Under the pieces are notes generated by a model that was given only the letters and a program-made list of their open reading frames with translations, ran no database searches and was not told the origin of the DNA. Shown here in pieces: positions 57,067 to 64,000 of a stretch of 64,000 nucleotides of DNA (the stretch's first letter is position 1; each line of letters starts with the position of its first letter). Made by a program: the position numbers and the translations under genes. This DNA is from Asticcacaulis sp. ZE23SCel15 (GTDB lineage: Bacteria; Pseudomonadota; Alphaproteobacteria; Caulobacterales; Caulobacteraceae): NCBI RefSeq assembly GCF_030505395.1, contig NZ_CP130044.1, positions 3,085,001 to 3,149,000 on the forward strand, given 5' to 3'.

Positions 57067-57696
57067 TCAGAATACGAAGCTTTTGGTTGCCTCGAACCCC
57101 GGCAGGATCGACGGCGACGAATCAAAAGCCTCACGCGATGAAACGCCTGAATCCAGTTGCGAATAGACCATTGCCTTGCCCATAGCCGAGGTGCGCACTA
57201 CCACGCCAAGACGTCCACCGGGCTTTAAGGCTTTGAGCCAGGCATCCGGCACAGTGCTTACTGCCCCTTCGACAATAACAATGTCATATTCGCCCGTGAC
57301 CGGCGTTGCAAAGGGCTGACCTTGCGTTTTCACGCCCAGACGTTTCAGGTAAGGCTCAACAATCGCAAATGTGCGTGCATCCTCTTCCTGTACGGTGACG
57401 TTCAGGCCTGCATAAGCCAAAACAGCCCCGGCATAAGGTGCGGCAATCGCCAGAACGCTTTCACCAGCCTTGGGCGACAAAGCGTGCATCAGCTTAGAAA
57501 TATCACGCGCCTTCATCAGATAACGATTAGGCGAAATAAGCGCCTCAACCTCACCGTAAGCGGCAAAGCCCTGAGACGGCGCGCACAAACGCTCGCGCTC
57601 AACATGGCGCATAGCCCGTTGCAAAGCCATGTCGGTGACATCGTTCACACGCACCTGAGATTCGACCATATTATTGCGAGCGGCGACGTAATCCAT
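57067..57696 (-). CDS. PCMT-like methyltransferase fold protein with degenerate SAM motif
   Basis: This 209-aa protein is related to protein-L-isoaspartate O-methyltransferase: an N-terminal VTDMALQRAMRHVERERL segment, ISPNRYLMKARDISKLMHAL, then a Rossmann-like domain. The glycine-rich SAM-binding motif (usually LEIGTGSGY) reads LAIAAPYAGAVLAYAG, so two key glycines are missing. The C-terminal IVEGAVSTVPDAWLKALKPG part is retained. It may not bind SAM normally. It lies just before the tolC-like gene on the same strand. Confidence 0.82.
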   Translation of the reverse strand: MDYVAARNNMVESQVRVNDVTDMALQRAMRHVERERLCAPSQGFAAYGEVEALISPNRYLMKARDISKLMHALSPKAGESVLAIAAPYAGAVLAYAGLNVTVQEEDARTFAIVEPYLKRLGVKTQGQPFATPVTGEYDIVIVEGAVSTVPDAWLKALKPGGRLGVVVRTSAMGKAMVYSQLDSGVSSREAFDSSPSILPGFEATKSFVF

Positions 57697-57887
57697 GTTC
57701 AGACCCTTTAAACGCTGGAGAGATTCCCTTGCTTATAGGCGCTCAGATGAATTTCAGCAATTCTTACAAATACGAAAATGAGCCATAAAAATAAGAGTTT
57801 TCCAAACAATTCTGACAGTAGCGCCGCAAAATCAATTGCAGCCACTCATATGATCTGATAGCTGCACTGACCTCGACGCTCTCGGAT

Positions 57888-57961
57888 GGCCTGATGGCGG
57901 AGCGGTTACGCAGCGGATTGCAAATCCGTGTAGCCCGGTTCGACTCCGGGTCAGGCCTCCA
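57888..57961 (+). tRNA. tRNA-Cys (GCA)
   Basis: The cloverleaf is visible: acceptor GGCCTGA with TCAGGCC, anticodon stem GGATT/AATCC around anticodon GCA, T-arm CCCGG-TTCGACT-CCGGG with a normal 7-nt loop, discriminator T, and an encoded CCA. A weak hairpin terminator follows at 57987. Confidence 0.95.
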
Positions 57962-57986
57962 ACTCCCTTACAACATTAGAGCCAAA

Positions 57987-58011
57987 CTCTCATGAACTTG
58001 AGGGCCGTTTT
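57987..58011 (+). terminator. Putative terminator after tRNA-Cys
   Basis: CTCTCA and TGAGGG form a 6-bp stem (one G-U pair) with a 6-nt loop, followed by CCGTTTTG, about 26 bp after the tRNA. It is short and weak. Confidence 0.4.
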
Positions 58012-58134
58012 GCTATGGCCGGAGTTTTGCTTAGTCACGCGTCAGCACGGCGCGTCCATATCAAAACATTACAATTGCATCTATAGATTGCATTTTGTAG
58101 AATCGCGCATAAATACTTACTAAATTGAGTTATT

Positions 58135-58872
58135 ATGCCCACATCCGCACTCCCCGCCCCCGCAATCCCACTTAAGGCGCTTTCGTATCGCTTGCGTTTA
58201 GCATGGTTGCTGCTGCCCGCGTTTATATCAGCCACAGCGCTGGCGGGTGCGGTGGGGTGGAAGTTTGGCAAGGATAATGGCTGGGAAACCGCTCAGAAAA
58301 ACCAGCCCATTGCCCACTTCCCGCAAAGACTGAACGCTATAAAATCACAGGCGGGCCAGATGGAGGCCAAAACCATTGTTCTGGGTGACAGCCTGACTGA
58401 GTTTGCCAGACTGAACGACTTGTGCGGCCAACCCGTGCTTAATGCCGGCGTCAGCGGTGCCACCATTCAGGATACCGCAGGCTGGAGCGACGATCTTATT
58501 GCCGCCTCGACCACATCCGGCAGTCGGCCTGAGAGGCTCGTCTTTGCGCTCGGCACCAATAATGCCAAAACCTATCTGATACAGTCTCACCCGGTTGAGC
58601 AAACCCTGACCGCATACCGGACACTGATTACCCGTTATCACGGCTATGATATTGCCATTGCGACCATACCCAATATCGGCGCCGCGGCCGCCGATCGCTT
58701 TGATCAGGCCTATATCGATAGCCTGAACGCAGGGATTCGCACTTTGGCGACTGAGACCGGAGCCACCCTTATAGAACTAGCCCGCCCCATACCCACTCAT
58801 GACGGTGTGCATTTACAGCCCGCCGCCTACAGCATCTGGAACACCCAAATGGCAAGCATTTGCAAGGCTTGA
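58135..58872 (+). CDS. SGNH/GDSL-family hydrolase, membrane-anchored or exported
   Basis: This 245-aa protein has an N-terminal hydrophobic helix (about residues 19-43) followed by a SGNH domain. Block I is ILGDSLTEF with the nucleophile Ser, block II is around NAGVSGATIQD, block III is FALGTNNAKTY, and block V carries the catalytic Asp and His in THDGVHLQP. Likely substrates are esters or O-acetyl groups in the envelope; the specificity is unknown. It stands alone between two tRNA genes. Confidence 0.87.
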   Translation: MPTSALPAPAIPLKALSYRLRLAWLLLPAFISATALAGAVGWKFGKDNGWETAQKNQPIAHFPQRLNAIKSQAGQMEAKTIVLGDSLTEFARLNDLCGQPVLNAGVSGATIQDTAGWSDDLIAASTTSGSRPERLVFALGTNNAKTYLIQSHPVEQTLTAYRTLITRYHGYDIAIATIPNIGAAAADRFDQAYIDSLNAGIRTLATETGATLIELARPIPTHDGVHLQPAAYSIWNTQMASICKA

Positions 58873-58956
58873 TTTAGCTATCTAACAACGATTGATTTTA
58901 ATGATAACGCCGATATGAAATTCACATTCCGTTAACCCAAATCAGTCAGACAGGTA

Positions 58957-58980
58957 GTGTCTTTGCTTTTTTGAAGACAC
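58957..58980 (+). other. Hairpin upstream of the terminator at 59004
   Basis: GTGTCTT (58957-58963) and AAGACAC (58974-58980) form a stem extended by GGT/ACC on the outside. It lies between the SGNH gene and a strong terminator. It could be the body of a small RNA or part of the 3' UTR. Confidence 0.35.
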
Positions 58981-59003
58981 CCACCATCACCAAACTTTAC
59001 AAG

Positions 59004-59032
59004 GCCCGGAGATTTTTCTTCGGGCTTTTTTT
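59004..59032 (+). terminator. Rho-independent terminator downstream of the SGNH hydrolase gene
   Basis: GCCCGGAG and CTTCGGGC form an 8-bp stem (one G-U pair) with a 6-nt loop, followed by seven T residues on the plus strand. It lies about 130 bp past the SGNH stop. Confidence 0.85.
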
Positions 59033-59131
59033 ATTGGGTTCCCACACCTGAAACTAAAAACAGACCTTAGCCACAACGCGGATACTAACGCGCCCGCGAC
59101 ATAAAATTTGATAATTTCAGGATGAAAACGC

Positions 59132-59208
59132 TGGCTCCCCGGACAGGACTTCGAACCTGTGACAAGTCGATTAACAGTCGACTGCTCTACCAACTGAGCT
59201 ACCGGGGA
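59132..59208 (-). tRNA. tRNA-Asn (GTT) with an 8-nt T-loop
   Basis: On the minus strand the acceptor TCCCCGG pairs with CCGGGGA, the D-arm is GCTC/GAGC, the anticodon stem GTCGA/TCGAC surrounds GTT, and CCA is encoded. The T-arm is ACAGG-TTCGAAGT-CCTGT, so the loop has 8 instead of 7 bases and the gene is 77 nt. The extra base lies at 59150-59151 (TT on the plus strand where a single T is usual). It may be a sequencing insertion. Confidence 0.93.
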
Positions 59209-59324
59209 ATGTTTGTAGCAGCGAAGGAGCGCCCTATAGCAAGCTGTCTGGCCAGGACGCAAGGCCTAACTTGCAAATTATCCACGAATTTGAATTTTCC
59301 GCTGTGGCCTCTACGTCCAAGGCC

Positions 59325-60125
59325 CTAATAAACCATGGTGGTTTGCGAGCCGCCCCCCGGCAAGAGCCAGTGAACCTTCCACGCAGCCTCAGCAGGCTGT
59401 ATAGAATCCATTTCCCAGGGCTCAGCCAGCAATTCGACCGTACGGGTATCAACGGCACCTTCCGATTGCGCCTTAAGCATAACGGCCTGCCCCACCAGAC
59501 TCTGCCGTAATGGCAATATAGCGCTGTAAAGCCCCGCATCATCAGCCTTAACGCGGGCAACATCTGCCCCGTTGACCCCCAGAGCCACTACAGCCCCGGC
59601 CTTGGTACGTCCGGCAACCGCGACCCCGCCCAGCCCGTCATAATCGACAACCGCCAAAAGCGGCGCATGAGGTGATAGGGGCAGGCTCGGAGATCCGGAG
59701 CGCATAAAAACGGCCCGCTCAGGCTGCCCGGTCGGCACAAACAGCCGCCCCTCGGCCTTCATCAGCCGACCAGATTCTTCCATCGACACATCATAGAGAT
59801 TGCCGTTGGCATCATTGGGCAAATCGGCCACAAACTCTCCACGCGCATTGGCAGTAACGCCAAAAGCCTGTCCCTGACGGCTGGTCAGACGCACCCGTCC
59901 ATCCGGGCGGGCAACGCCGCTGATTTTGACAACACCGTTGCCGCCGATCGTAACCTTAAGAATTTCAGGGGCACGGATATAGCCCATATTCGTCGCCAGA
60001 AACGGCCCATCAGCCCCCCCTTGCGGATCAGCCTTCTCACACCCCGCCATCATGCCCACGCCAAGGCACAGCATAGCCTGGGTAAGGGTTCTTAGAACAG
60101 CACGGCGGGCGACAGTCGGGTTCAT
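59325..60125 (-). CDS. Putative lipoprotein of unknown function with two beta-domain repeats
   Basis: This 266-aa protein has a basic start (VARRAVLRTLTQ), a hydrophobic stretch and a lipobox MAGC (about Cys29). The mature part is rich in Gly, Val and Ala. It holds two similar stretches that look like carboxypeptidase-regulatory or Big-type beta domains: ISGVARPDGRVRLTSRQGQA near 70 and VAVAGRTKAGAVVALGVNG near 165. I do not recognise a named family. It is a single gene in a convergent and divergent setting. Confidence 0.8.
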   Translation of the reverse strand: MNPTVARRAVLRTLTQAMLCLGVGMMAGCEKADPQGGADGPFLATNMGYIRAPEILKVTIGGNGVVKISGVARPDGRVRLTSRQGQAFGVTANARGEFVADLPNDANGNLYDVSMEESGRLMKAEGRLFVPTGQPERAVFMRSGSPSLPLSPHAPLLAVVDYDGLGGVAVAGRTKAGAVVALGVNGADVARVKADDAGLYSAILPLRQSLVGQAVMLKAQSEGAVDTRTVELLAEPWEMDSIQPAEAAWKVHWLLPGGGSQTTMVY

Positions 60126-60247
60126 AGCGATCGATGATAGAGTAACGGGTCACTCATGAAAATAGCCGCCGCCCGCATCAGAGCTAAATTAAGTTCTTTT
60201 AATTTTAAGCCTTGCCATTTTAAGATAGCTCAAACGATTGGAATGAC

Positions 60248-60838
60248 ATGACGCATCAGAATATCAAAACGATCTGCCTTTATTGTGGATCGTCAAACGG
60301 CAAAGACCCGGCCTATGTGCAGGCCGCACAGGAATTTGGCGCCCTTTTGGCGCAGACCGGACTTAAACTGGTTTATGGCGGCGGCGATGTCGGCCTTATG
60401 GGGGCGGCAGCGCGGGCCGCTTATGACGCAGGCGGCAAGGTTAAGGGGATCATGCCGCGTTTTCTGCGCACCCGTGAACGGCTGTTCGATGAGGTCGAAA
60501 CCGTCGTCGTCGATTCCATGCACGAACGCAAAATGCTGATGTTTGAAGATTCGGATGCGTTTGTGGTTTTTCCGGGCGGCGTAGGCACGCTTGAGGAAGT
60601 TATTGAATTATTGTCTTGGCGTCGTCTGGATCTGCACAAAAAGCCGATCATTTTCTTTAATCTGAATGGCTATTGGGATCCGTTCTTTGCCATGGTCAGC
60701 CATACGCTTGCTGAGGGCTTTACCCCGGAGGCCTTCCTGAAAACCTATATGAGCGTTGACAAGGTCTCAGACATCCTCAAAGCCGTAAGTCATATGTCTA
60801 CGCAGGACGAAGACATCGATACGCGCAAGGTTATGTGA
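60248..60838 (+). CDS. LOG family protein (TIGR00730)
   Basis: This 196-aa cytoplasmic Rossmann-fold protein is of the group that includes cytokinin riboside-5'-monophosphate phosphoribohydrolases. The signature PGGxGTxxE appears as FPGGVGTLEEV near residue 105, with the preceding HERKMLMFE (MRxRK-like) motif. The start MTHQNIKTICLYCGSSNGKD and LVYGGGDVGLMG are typical. In bacteria without plant partners it probably hydrolyses AMP or related nucleotides; the substrate is unknown here. Confidence 0.93.
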   Translation: MTHQNIKTICLYCGSSNGKDPAYVQAAQEFGALLAQTGLKLVYGGGDVGLMGAAARAAYDAGGKVKGIMPRFLRTRERLFDEVETVVVDSMHERKMLMFEDSDAFVVFPGGVGTLEEVIELLSWRRLDLHKKPIIFFNLNGYWDPFFAMVSHTLAEGFTPEAFLKTYMSVDKVSDILKAVSHMSTQDEDIDTRKVM

Positions 60839-60861
60839 AGCCACTCACTTGCGGAGCGCAA

Positions 60862-61320
60862 TTAATCGGCACCGCAGCGCTTATAGGTGAAATCCACACT
60901 ACGGGATTGGCCGTTTACAACGCCTTCAATGCGCGCCAAAAGGCCATTGTGAGCCTTGCGATACATAACGCGCTGGGGAAAATCATGGGCGAGGTTCTCG
61001 AAAACCACTTCACCCTCGGCTTGAGATTTCAGCGGAAAGGTGGCCTGAGCCTGTCCTGACGGGATCGCCGTGAAGGTCAGCACACCGACAATCGCCTCAA
61101 TGCGCATATGCTCATAATTTCGTAGTTTTCCGGCGCGTAGAGTCTTGCCCGCGCCCATCAGGACACCACCGGACGGCGTGGTCCAATACTCTTCGACCAC
61201 ACGATCACCGTCCGTCTGAACCCAGCACCCGGTTAGCCAGCTCAAGTCCGCGGCACCTTCGGCATTGGCAGCACCGCTCAAAGCCGAAAAACCAATTGCA
61301 ATCAGCAATGATTTCATCAC
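60862..61320 (-). CDS. DUF6265 family secreted protein
   Basis: This 152-aa protein has a signal peptide (ending ANA, about residue 20) and the conserved start LSWLTGCWVQTDGDRVVEEY followed by WTTPSGGVLMGAGKT. Together with FENLAHDFPQRVMY these are typical of DUF6265. It is predicted to be a small lipocalin-like beta barrel in the periplasm. No function is established. Confidence 0.83.
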   Translation of the reverse strand: MMKSLLIAIGFSALSGAANAEGAADLSWLTGCWVQTDGDRVVEEYWTTPSGGVLMGAGKTLRAGKLRNYEHMRIEAIVGVLTFTAIPSGQAQATFPLKSQAEGEVVFENLAHDFPQRVMYRKAHNGLLARIEGVVNGQSRSVDFTYKRCGAD

Positions 61321-61379
61321 GCCCTCCGTTTTCGGTCAGGGTAACGCCCTTGATGGCCATCTGCCAAGGCATTTAGCGC

Positions 61380-62726
61380 TTAGGCCGCCGCCCCCAAGCG
61401 CTTGGCGAGCTTTTCACGGCCAATCAGGAACGACAAAGCCCCCATATCCGGGCCATGCGGCTTGCCAGTCAGGGCCAGACGTAGCGGCATAAACAGGGCC
61501 TTGCCCTTGGCACCGGTAGCGTCCTTAATGGCGGCCGTCCATGCGCTCCAGCTATCGCGGCCATAATCATCTGGCAGCAATTCCAGCGCTTTGGCGGCAA
61601 AGCTCGCATCTTCTATGACCGTCGCTATATCATCCCGGACAATCGCAGCCCATTCAACGACATCGGCAAACTTATTCAGGTTCGGTTTTATGGTCTCCCA
61701 GAATAACTCACCCAGATCGGCGCTTAGCGCTTCCAGACGGGGCTTCGCCTCCGCAAAGGGCATTGCTTGCAAAACGCCAGCGTTTAGCCGCATCAGGTCG
61801 TCAAAGTCATAACGCGCCGGGGCGCGGCCCATCTTGGTGAAATCCTGTGCCTCGGCCAGAACTTCCAGAGACGGTGCAACCTCCAGCGGATCGGACGTAC
61901 CGATCTTGGCCAGATGCGACGTAATCGCCAAGGGTTCCAAACCATCCTCACGCATCTGAGAAATCGACATAGACCCCAGACGCTTGGATAGCCCCTCACC
62001 GTCCGCACCGACCAACAGAGTCATATGGGCAAAGGTCGGTAGAGGTGCGCCGCCAAAAAATGCCGATAAGGCCTCGAAAATCTCGATCTGCGTGCCGGTA
62101 TTGGCGACATGGTCTTCGCCGCGGATGACGTGGGTGATCTTCATATCAATGTCATCGACCACCGACGGCAGGGTGTAGAGAAACGCACCGTCTTCGCGGA
62201 TCAGCACCGGATCGGACATGGAGGTCGTATCGACTTCGCAATGACCGCGCACCAGATCTTCCCAGGAAACGCGCTTGCCATCGAGCTTAAAGCGCCAGTG
62301 GGGCTTGCGGCCTTCAGCTTCAAAGGCGGCCTTTTCAGCATCGGTCAGGTTAAGCGCAGCCCGATCATAAACCGGCGGCAAGCCGCGCGATAGCTGTACC
62401 TTGCGTCGACGGTCAAGCTCATCCGCGGTTTCATAGCAGGCATAAAGACGGCCATCGGCTTTCAGCGCATCGGCGGCTTTTTGATAAATATCAAAGCGCT
62501 TGGATTGATTGTAACGCTCATCCCAGTTGAGCCCCAGCCACTTAAGGTCGGTCTCGATCAGGTCTTCGTTTTCCTTAGTGGAACGCTCAAGGTCGGTATC
62601 ATCGATCCGCAGGACAAAAAGGCCCTGCTGCTTCTTCGCGAACAGCCAATTGATCAGGGCGGCGCGAACATTGCCCGCATGGATGCGGCCAGTCGGTGAC
62701 GGAGCGAAACGAACCTTAACGGTCAT
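61380..62726 (-). CDS. gltX: Glutamyl-tRNA synthetase
   Basis: This class I enzyme charges tRNA-Glu, and in many alphaproteobacteria also tRNA-Gln for later amidation by GatCAB. The 448-aa protein has the HIGH-like motif in FAPSPTGRIHAGN (residues 7-19), FVLRIDDTDLERS, and a KMSKS-like GLSKRLGSMSI loop. Alphaproteobacteria often carry two gltX copies; this length and sequence resemble the shorter copy, but I cannot confirm that a second one exists outside this window. Confidence 0.95.
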   Translation of the reverse strand: MTVKVRFAPSPTGRIHAGNVRAALINWLFAKKQQGLFVLRIDDTDLERSTKENEDLIETDLKWLGLNWDERYNQSKRFDIYQKAADALKADGRLYACYETADELDRRRKVQLSRGLPPVYDRAALNLTDAEKAAFEAEGRKPHWRFKLDGKRVSWEDLVRGHCEVDTTSMSDPVLIREDGAFLYTLPSVVDDIDMKITHVIRGEDHVANTGTQIEIFEALSAFFGGAPLPTFAHMTLLVGADGEGLSKRLGSMSISQMREDGLEPLAITSHLAKIGTSDPLEVAPSLEVLAEAQDFTKMGRAPARYDFDDLMRLNAGVLQAMPFAEAKPRLEALSADLGELFWETIKPNLNKFADVVEWAAIVRDDIATVIEDASFAAKALELLPDDYGRDSWSAWTAAIKDATGAKGKALFMPLRLALTGKPHGPDMGALSFLIGREKLAKRLGAAA

Positions 62727-62808
62727 GGGCGTAATGTCTCTGGGTTACTGTCGAAATTGAGACATTCCCATACGCTGTCACACATTGAGTTTAAAGGGCC
62801 AAATGTTT

Positions 62809-63207
62809 TTATTGTCCCCATTTAACAAACAGCTTTAGCCCTTTACCCGCGACAAGAGGTTCACCCGCGACCTTGGATTTGACCGTCGCGGTTTTCATGA
62901 GTTCCAGCGTAGCAGCCCCAAACCCTAAGCCTTCGGGCGTTTCGCGAATCATTTCGCATTCCGTGACGCGGCCCTTATCATCCCAATCACATGAAACCAA
63001 AACTGAACCGGGCTGATTGCGTTGTTTGGCCACGGTTGGATAATTACGCTTCATGCGCTCATACGGCACATGATCCCACGTCACCGGCAATTCCGGCAAC
63101 GCCTGACGGGCGGACGGTACAGGATCGACGGTTGGCGACGCGGCCCACAAAGGCAAGGCTCCGCCAACCATAGCCACTGCCGTCAAGGTCAAAATTTTCC
63201 TGAACAT
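62809..63207 (-). CDS. Small secreted protein with TonB C-terminal-like domain
   Basis: This 132-aa protein has a signal peptide (MFRKILTLTAVAMVGGALPL, cleavage near WAA) followed by a domain resembling the TonB C-terminus: VPYERMKRNYPTVAKQRNQP, GSVLVSCDWDDKGRVTECEM, then ETPEGLGFGAATLELM. It has no membrane anchor or proline-rich linker, so it is not a complete energy transducer. The ATG at 63207 has GGAGG 4-5 nt upstream; a longer frame to 63255 is less likely. Confidence 0.83.
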   Translation of the reverse strand: MFRKILTLTAVAMVGGALPLWAASPTVDPVPSARQALPELPVTWDHVPYERMKRNYPTVAKQRNQPGSVLVSCDWDDKGRVTECEMIRETPEGLGFGAATLELMKTATVKSKVAGEPLVAGKGLKLFVKWGQ

Positions 63208-63264
63208 CCGGCCTCCAGTTCTACTTTTCTGTAAGTAAACCAGAGCCTGCGCCATCCGGCAAGC

Positions 63265-63693
63265 TTAGTCGTCGCGGTGGACGCGCTCACGACGCTCATG
63301 ACGCTCCTGAGCCTCGATGCTCAAAGTCGCGGTCGGACGGGCTTCAAGACGGGCCAGACCGATAGGCTCACCGGTTTCTTCGCAAAAGCCGTAAGACTGA
63401 TCATCAACGCGACTGATGGCTTCTTCGATCTTGGAGATCAGCTTCCGCTGGCGGTCACGGGTACGCAGTTCCAGCGCACGATCCGATTCCGATGACGCGC
63501 GGTCAACCAGATCTGGATGGTTTTCGGTTTCTTTTTGCATGGTGTTGACGGTCTCTTTCGAACCGCGCAGGATATCTTCTTTCCATTCCACCAGCTTTTT
63601 ACGGAAATAGGCCAACTGACGATCGTTCATATACTCTTCGCCGTCAGACGGTTTGTAACCTTCACCCTTAACCTGAATATCGAGTGTACTCAT
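63265..63693 (-). CDS. dksA: RNA polymerase-binding transcription factor DksA (single-cysteine type)
   Basis: DksA works with ppGpp in the secondary channel of RNA polymerase. The 142-aa protein has the coiled-coil with RASSESDRALELRTRDRQRK, whose DxxDxA-type tip is changed here, and the C-terminal zinc-finger region CEETGEPIGLARLEARPTAT. Only Cys104 remains of the usual four, as in other alphaproteobacterial DksA proteins. A sigma70-like promoter is visible at 63809-63837. A fliX-like gene lies upstream on the same strand. Confidence 0.94.
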   Translation of the reverse strand: MSTLDIQVKGEGYKPSDGEEYMNDRQLAYFRKKLVEWKEDILRGSKETVNTMQKETENHPDLVDRASSESDRALELRTRDRQRKLISKIEEAISRVDDQSYGFCEETGEPIGLARLEARPTATLSIEAQERHERRERVHRDD

Positions 63694-63808
63694 AAGACCT
63701 GCACTCCGAATCTAACTGTTAAGTCCCCAAAGGTCTCAACAGACCCCAAACCATTTAGCTCCGGTTGCAAACATCACGCCACAAACCGGACAGCCCTTTT
63801 TTAGGCGG

Positions 63809-63837
63809 CTTATAGACACCGGAATAAGACGATTCAA
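63809..63837 (-). promoter_or_regulatory. Putative sigma70 promoter of dksA with a GANTC overlap
   Basis: On the minus strand TTGAAT (63832-63837) is separated by exactly 17 bp from TATAAG (63809-63814), about 115 bp before the dksA start. A GANTC site (GATTC, 63831-63835) overlaps the -35 hexamer, so CcrM methylation could affect it. Confidence 0.55.
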
Positions 63838-63927
63838 TGACTTTGCGCAGGATTTTTTCACACGGGAGACAATAGGCCGCTGTGTTGAGGCGCCTAATGC
63901 AACTAAACCCTTCATTGCAATGCAGAT

Positions 63928-64000
63928 TTAACTTAAACCGCGTTTGGCCAGTTCAACCAGCGCCCGCGTTTCAATATGATCCAGAACCGCCTGAAGCTTT
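63928..64000 (-). CDS. fliX: C-terminus of a probable FliX flagellar assembly protein (partial)
   Basis: Only the last 23 residues are visible, ending VLDHIETRALVELAKRGLS before a TAA stop. The pattern LDxIETRAxVELAK resembles the C-terminus of FliX, a flagellar assembly regulator of Caulobacter and its relatives, as I remember it. FliX acts with FlbD to couple flagellar assembly to transcription. The identification rests on a short match and context near dksA, so it is tentative. Confidence 0.5.
   Translation of the reverse strand, partial: KLQAVLDHIETRALVELAKRGLS

Overview
The window reads as a chromosomal segment of an alphaproteobacterium of the order Caulobacterales. It is closest in flavour to Caulobacter and Asticcacaulis; the genus is inferred from memory and not tested. 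The evidence is a clear PopZ polar-organizing protein, the GANTC DNA methyltransferase CcrM, a probable FliX C-terminus next to a single-cysteine DksA, and gene neighbourhoods typical of this order (mutY-DUF721-DsbA-like-smc, valS-popZ-tolC-pcm, rplM-rpsI-argC, the aa3 oxidase cluster). Base composition is moderately GC-rich with AT-rich intergenic stretches. I see no prophage, insertion sequence or CRISPR array. Nearly everything is housekeeping, packed densely on both strands.

Layout, 1-20 kb: a reverse-strand run rplM-rpsI-argC-DUF1467-proS-lolC/E (partial at the window start); a Tat-lipoprotein-like PhoX/DUF839 protein; heme A synthase; two small membrane proteins; a peroxiredoxin; YqgE; and a reverse-strand cytochrome aa3 oxidase cluster ctaC-ctaD-ctaB-small ORF-ctaG-ctaE-DUF983-SURF1-M16 peptidase. 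tldD-rnhB-ccrM follow on the plus strand, with an unusual cluster of seven GANTC sites in front of ccrM.

20-35.8 kb: mutY (reverse) and a DUF721 gene share overlapping start codons. They are followed by two DsbA-like thioredoxin-fold proteins, an smc gene interrupted by two apparent +1 frameshifts, and the F0 ATP synthase operon atpI-B-E-F'-F. On the reverse strand lies the glycine cleavage operon gcvT-H-PA-PB, preceded by a tandem glycine riboswitch whose second aptamer carries a dispersed palindromic repeat inside its P2 hairpin.

35.8-54.6 kb: NYN-domain protein, ispE, TPR protein, ETF-ubiquinone oxidoreductase, a cysteine-free family-4-like uracil-DNA glycosylase, lytic transglycosylase, GT2 glycosyltransferase, RumA-type rRNA methyltransferase and a glycine-zipper protein. 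Next comes a candidate lipid-linked glycosylation module: one GT2-GtrA fusion divergent from three tandem GT-C-like (DUF2029) membrane proteins. valS follows.

54.6-64 kb: popZ, a TolC/RsaF-type outer membrane channel, a degenerate PCMT-like methyltransferase, tRNA-Cys, an SGNH hydrolase, tRNA-Asn (with an 8-nt T-loop), an unknown lipoprotein, a LOG-family protein, a DUF6265 protein, gltX, a TonB-C-domain protein, dksA and the 3' end of a probable fliX.

The strongest points for follow-up are the ccrM leader, the riboswitch with the embedded repeat, the cysteine-free UDG and the GT2-GtrA/GT-C module. The smc frameshifts and the tRNA-Asn T-loop may share one cause: single-base A/T over-calls in the assembly.
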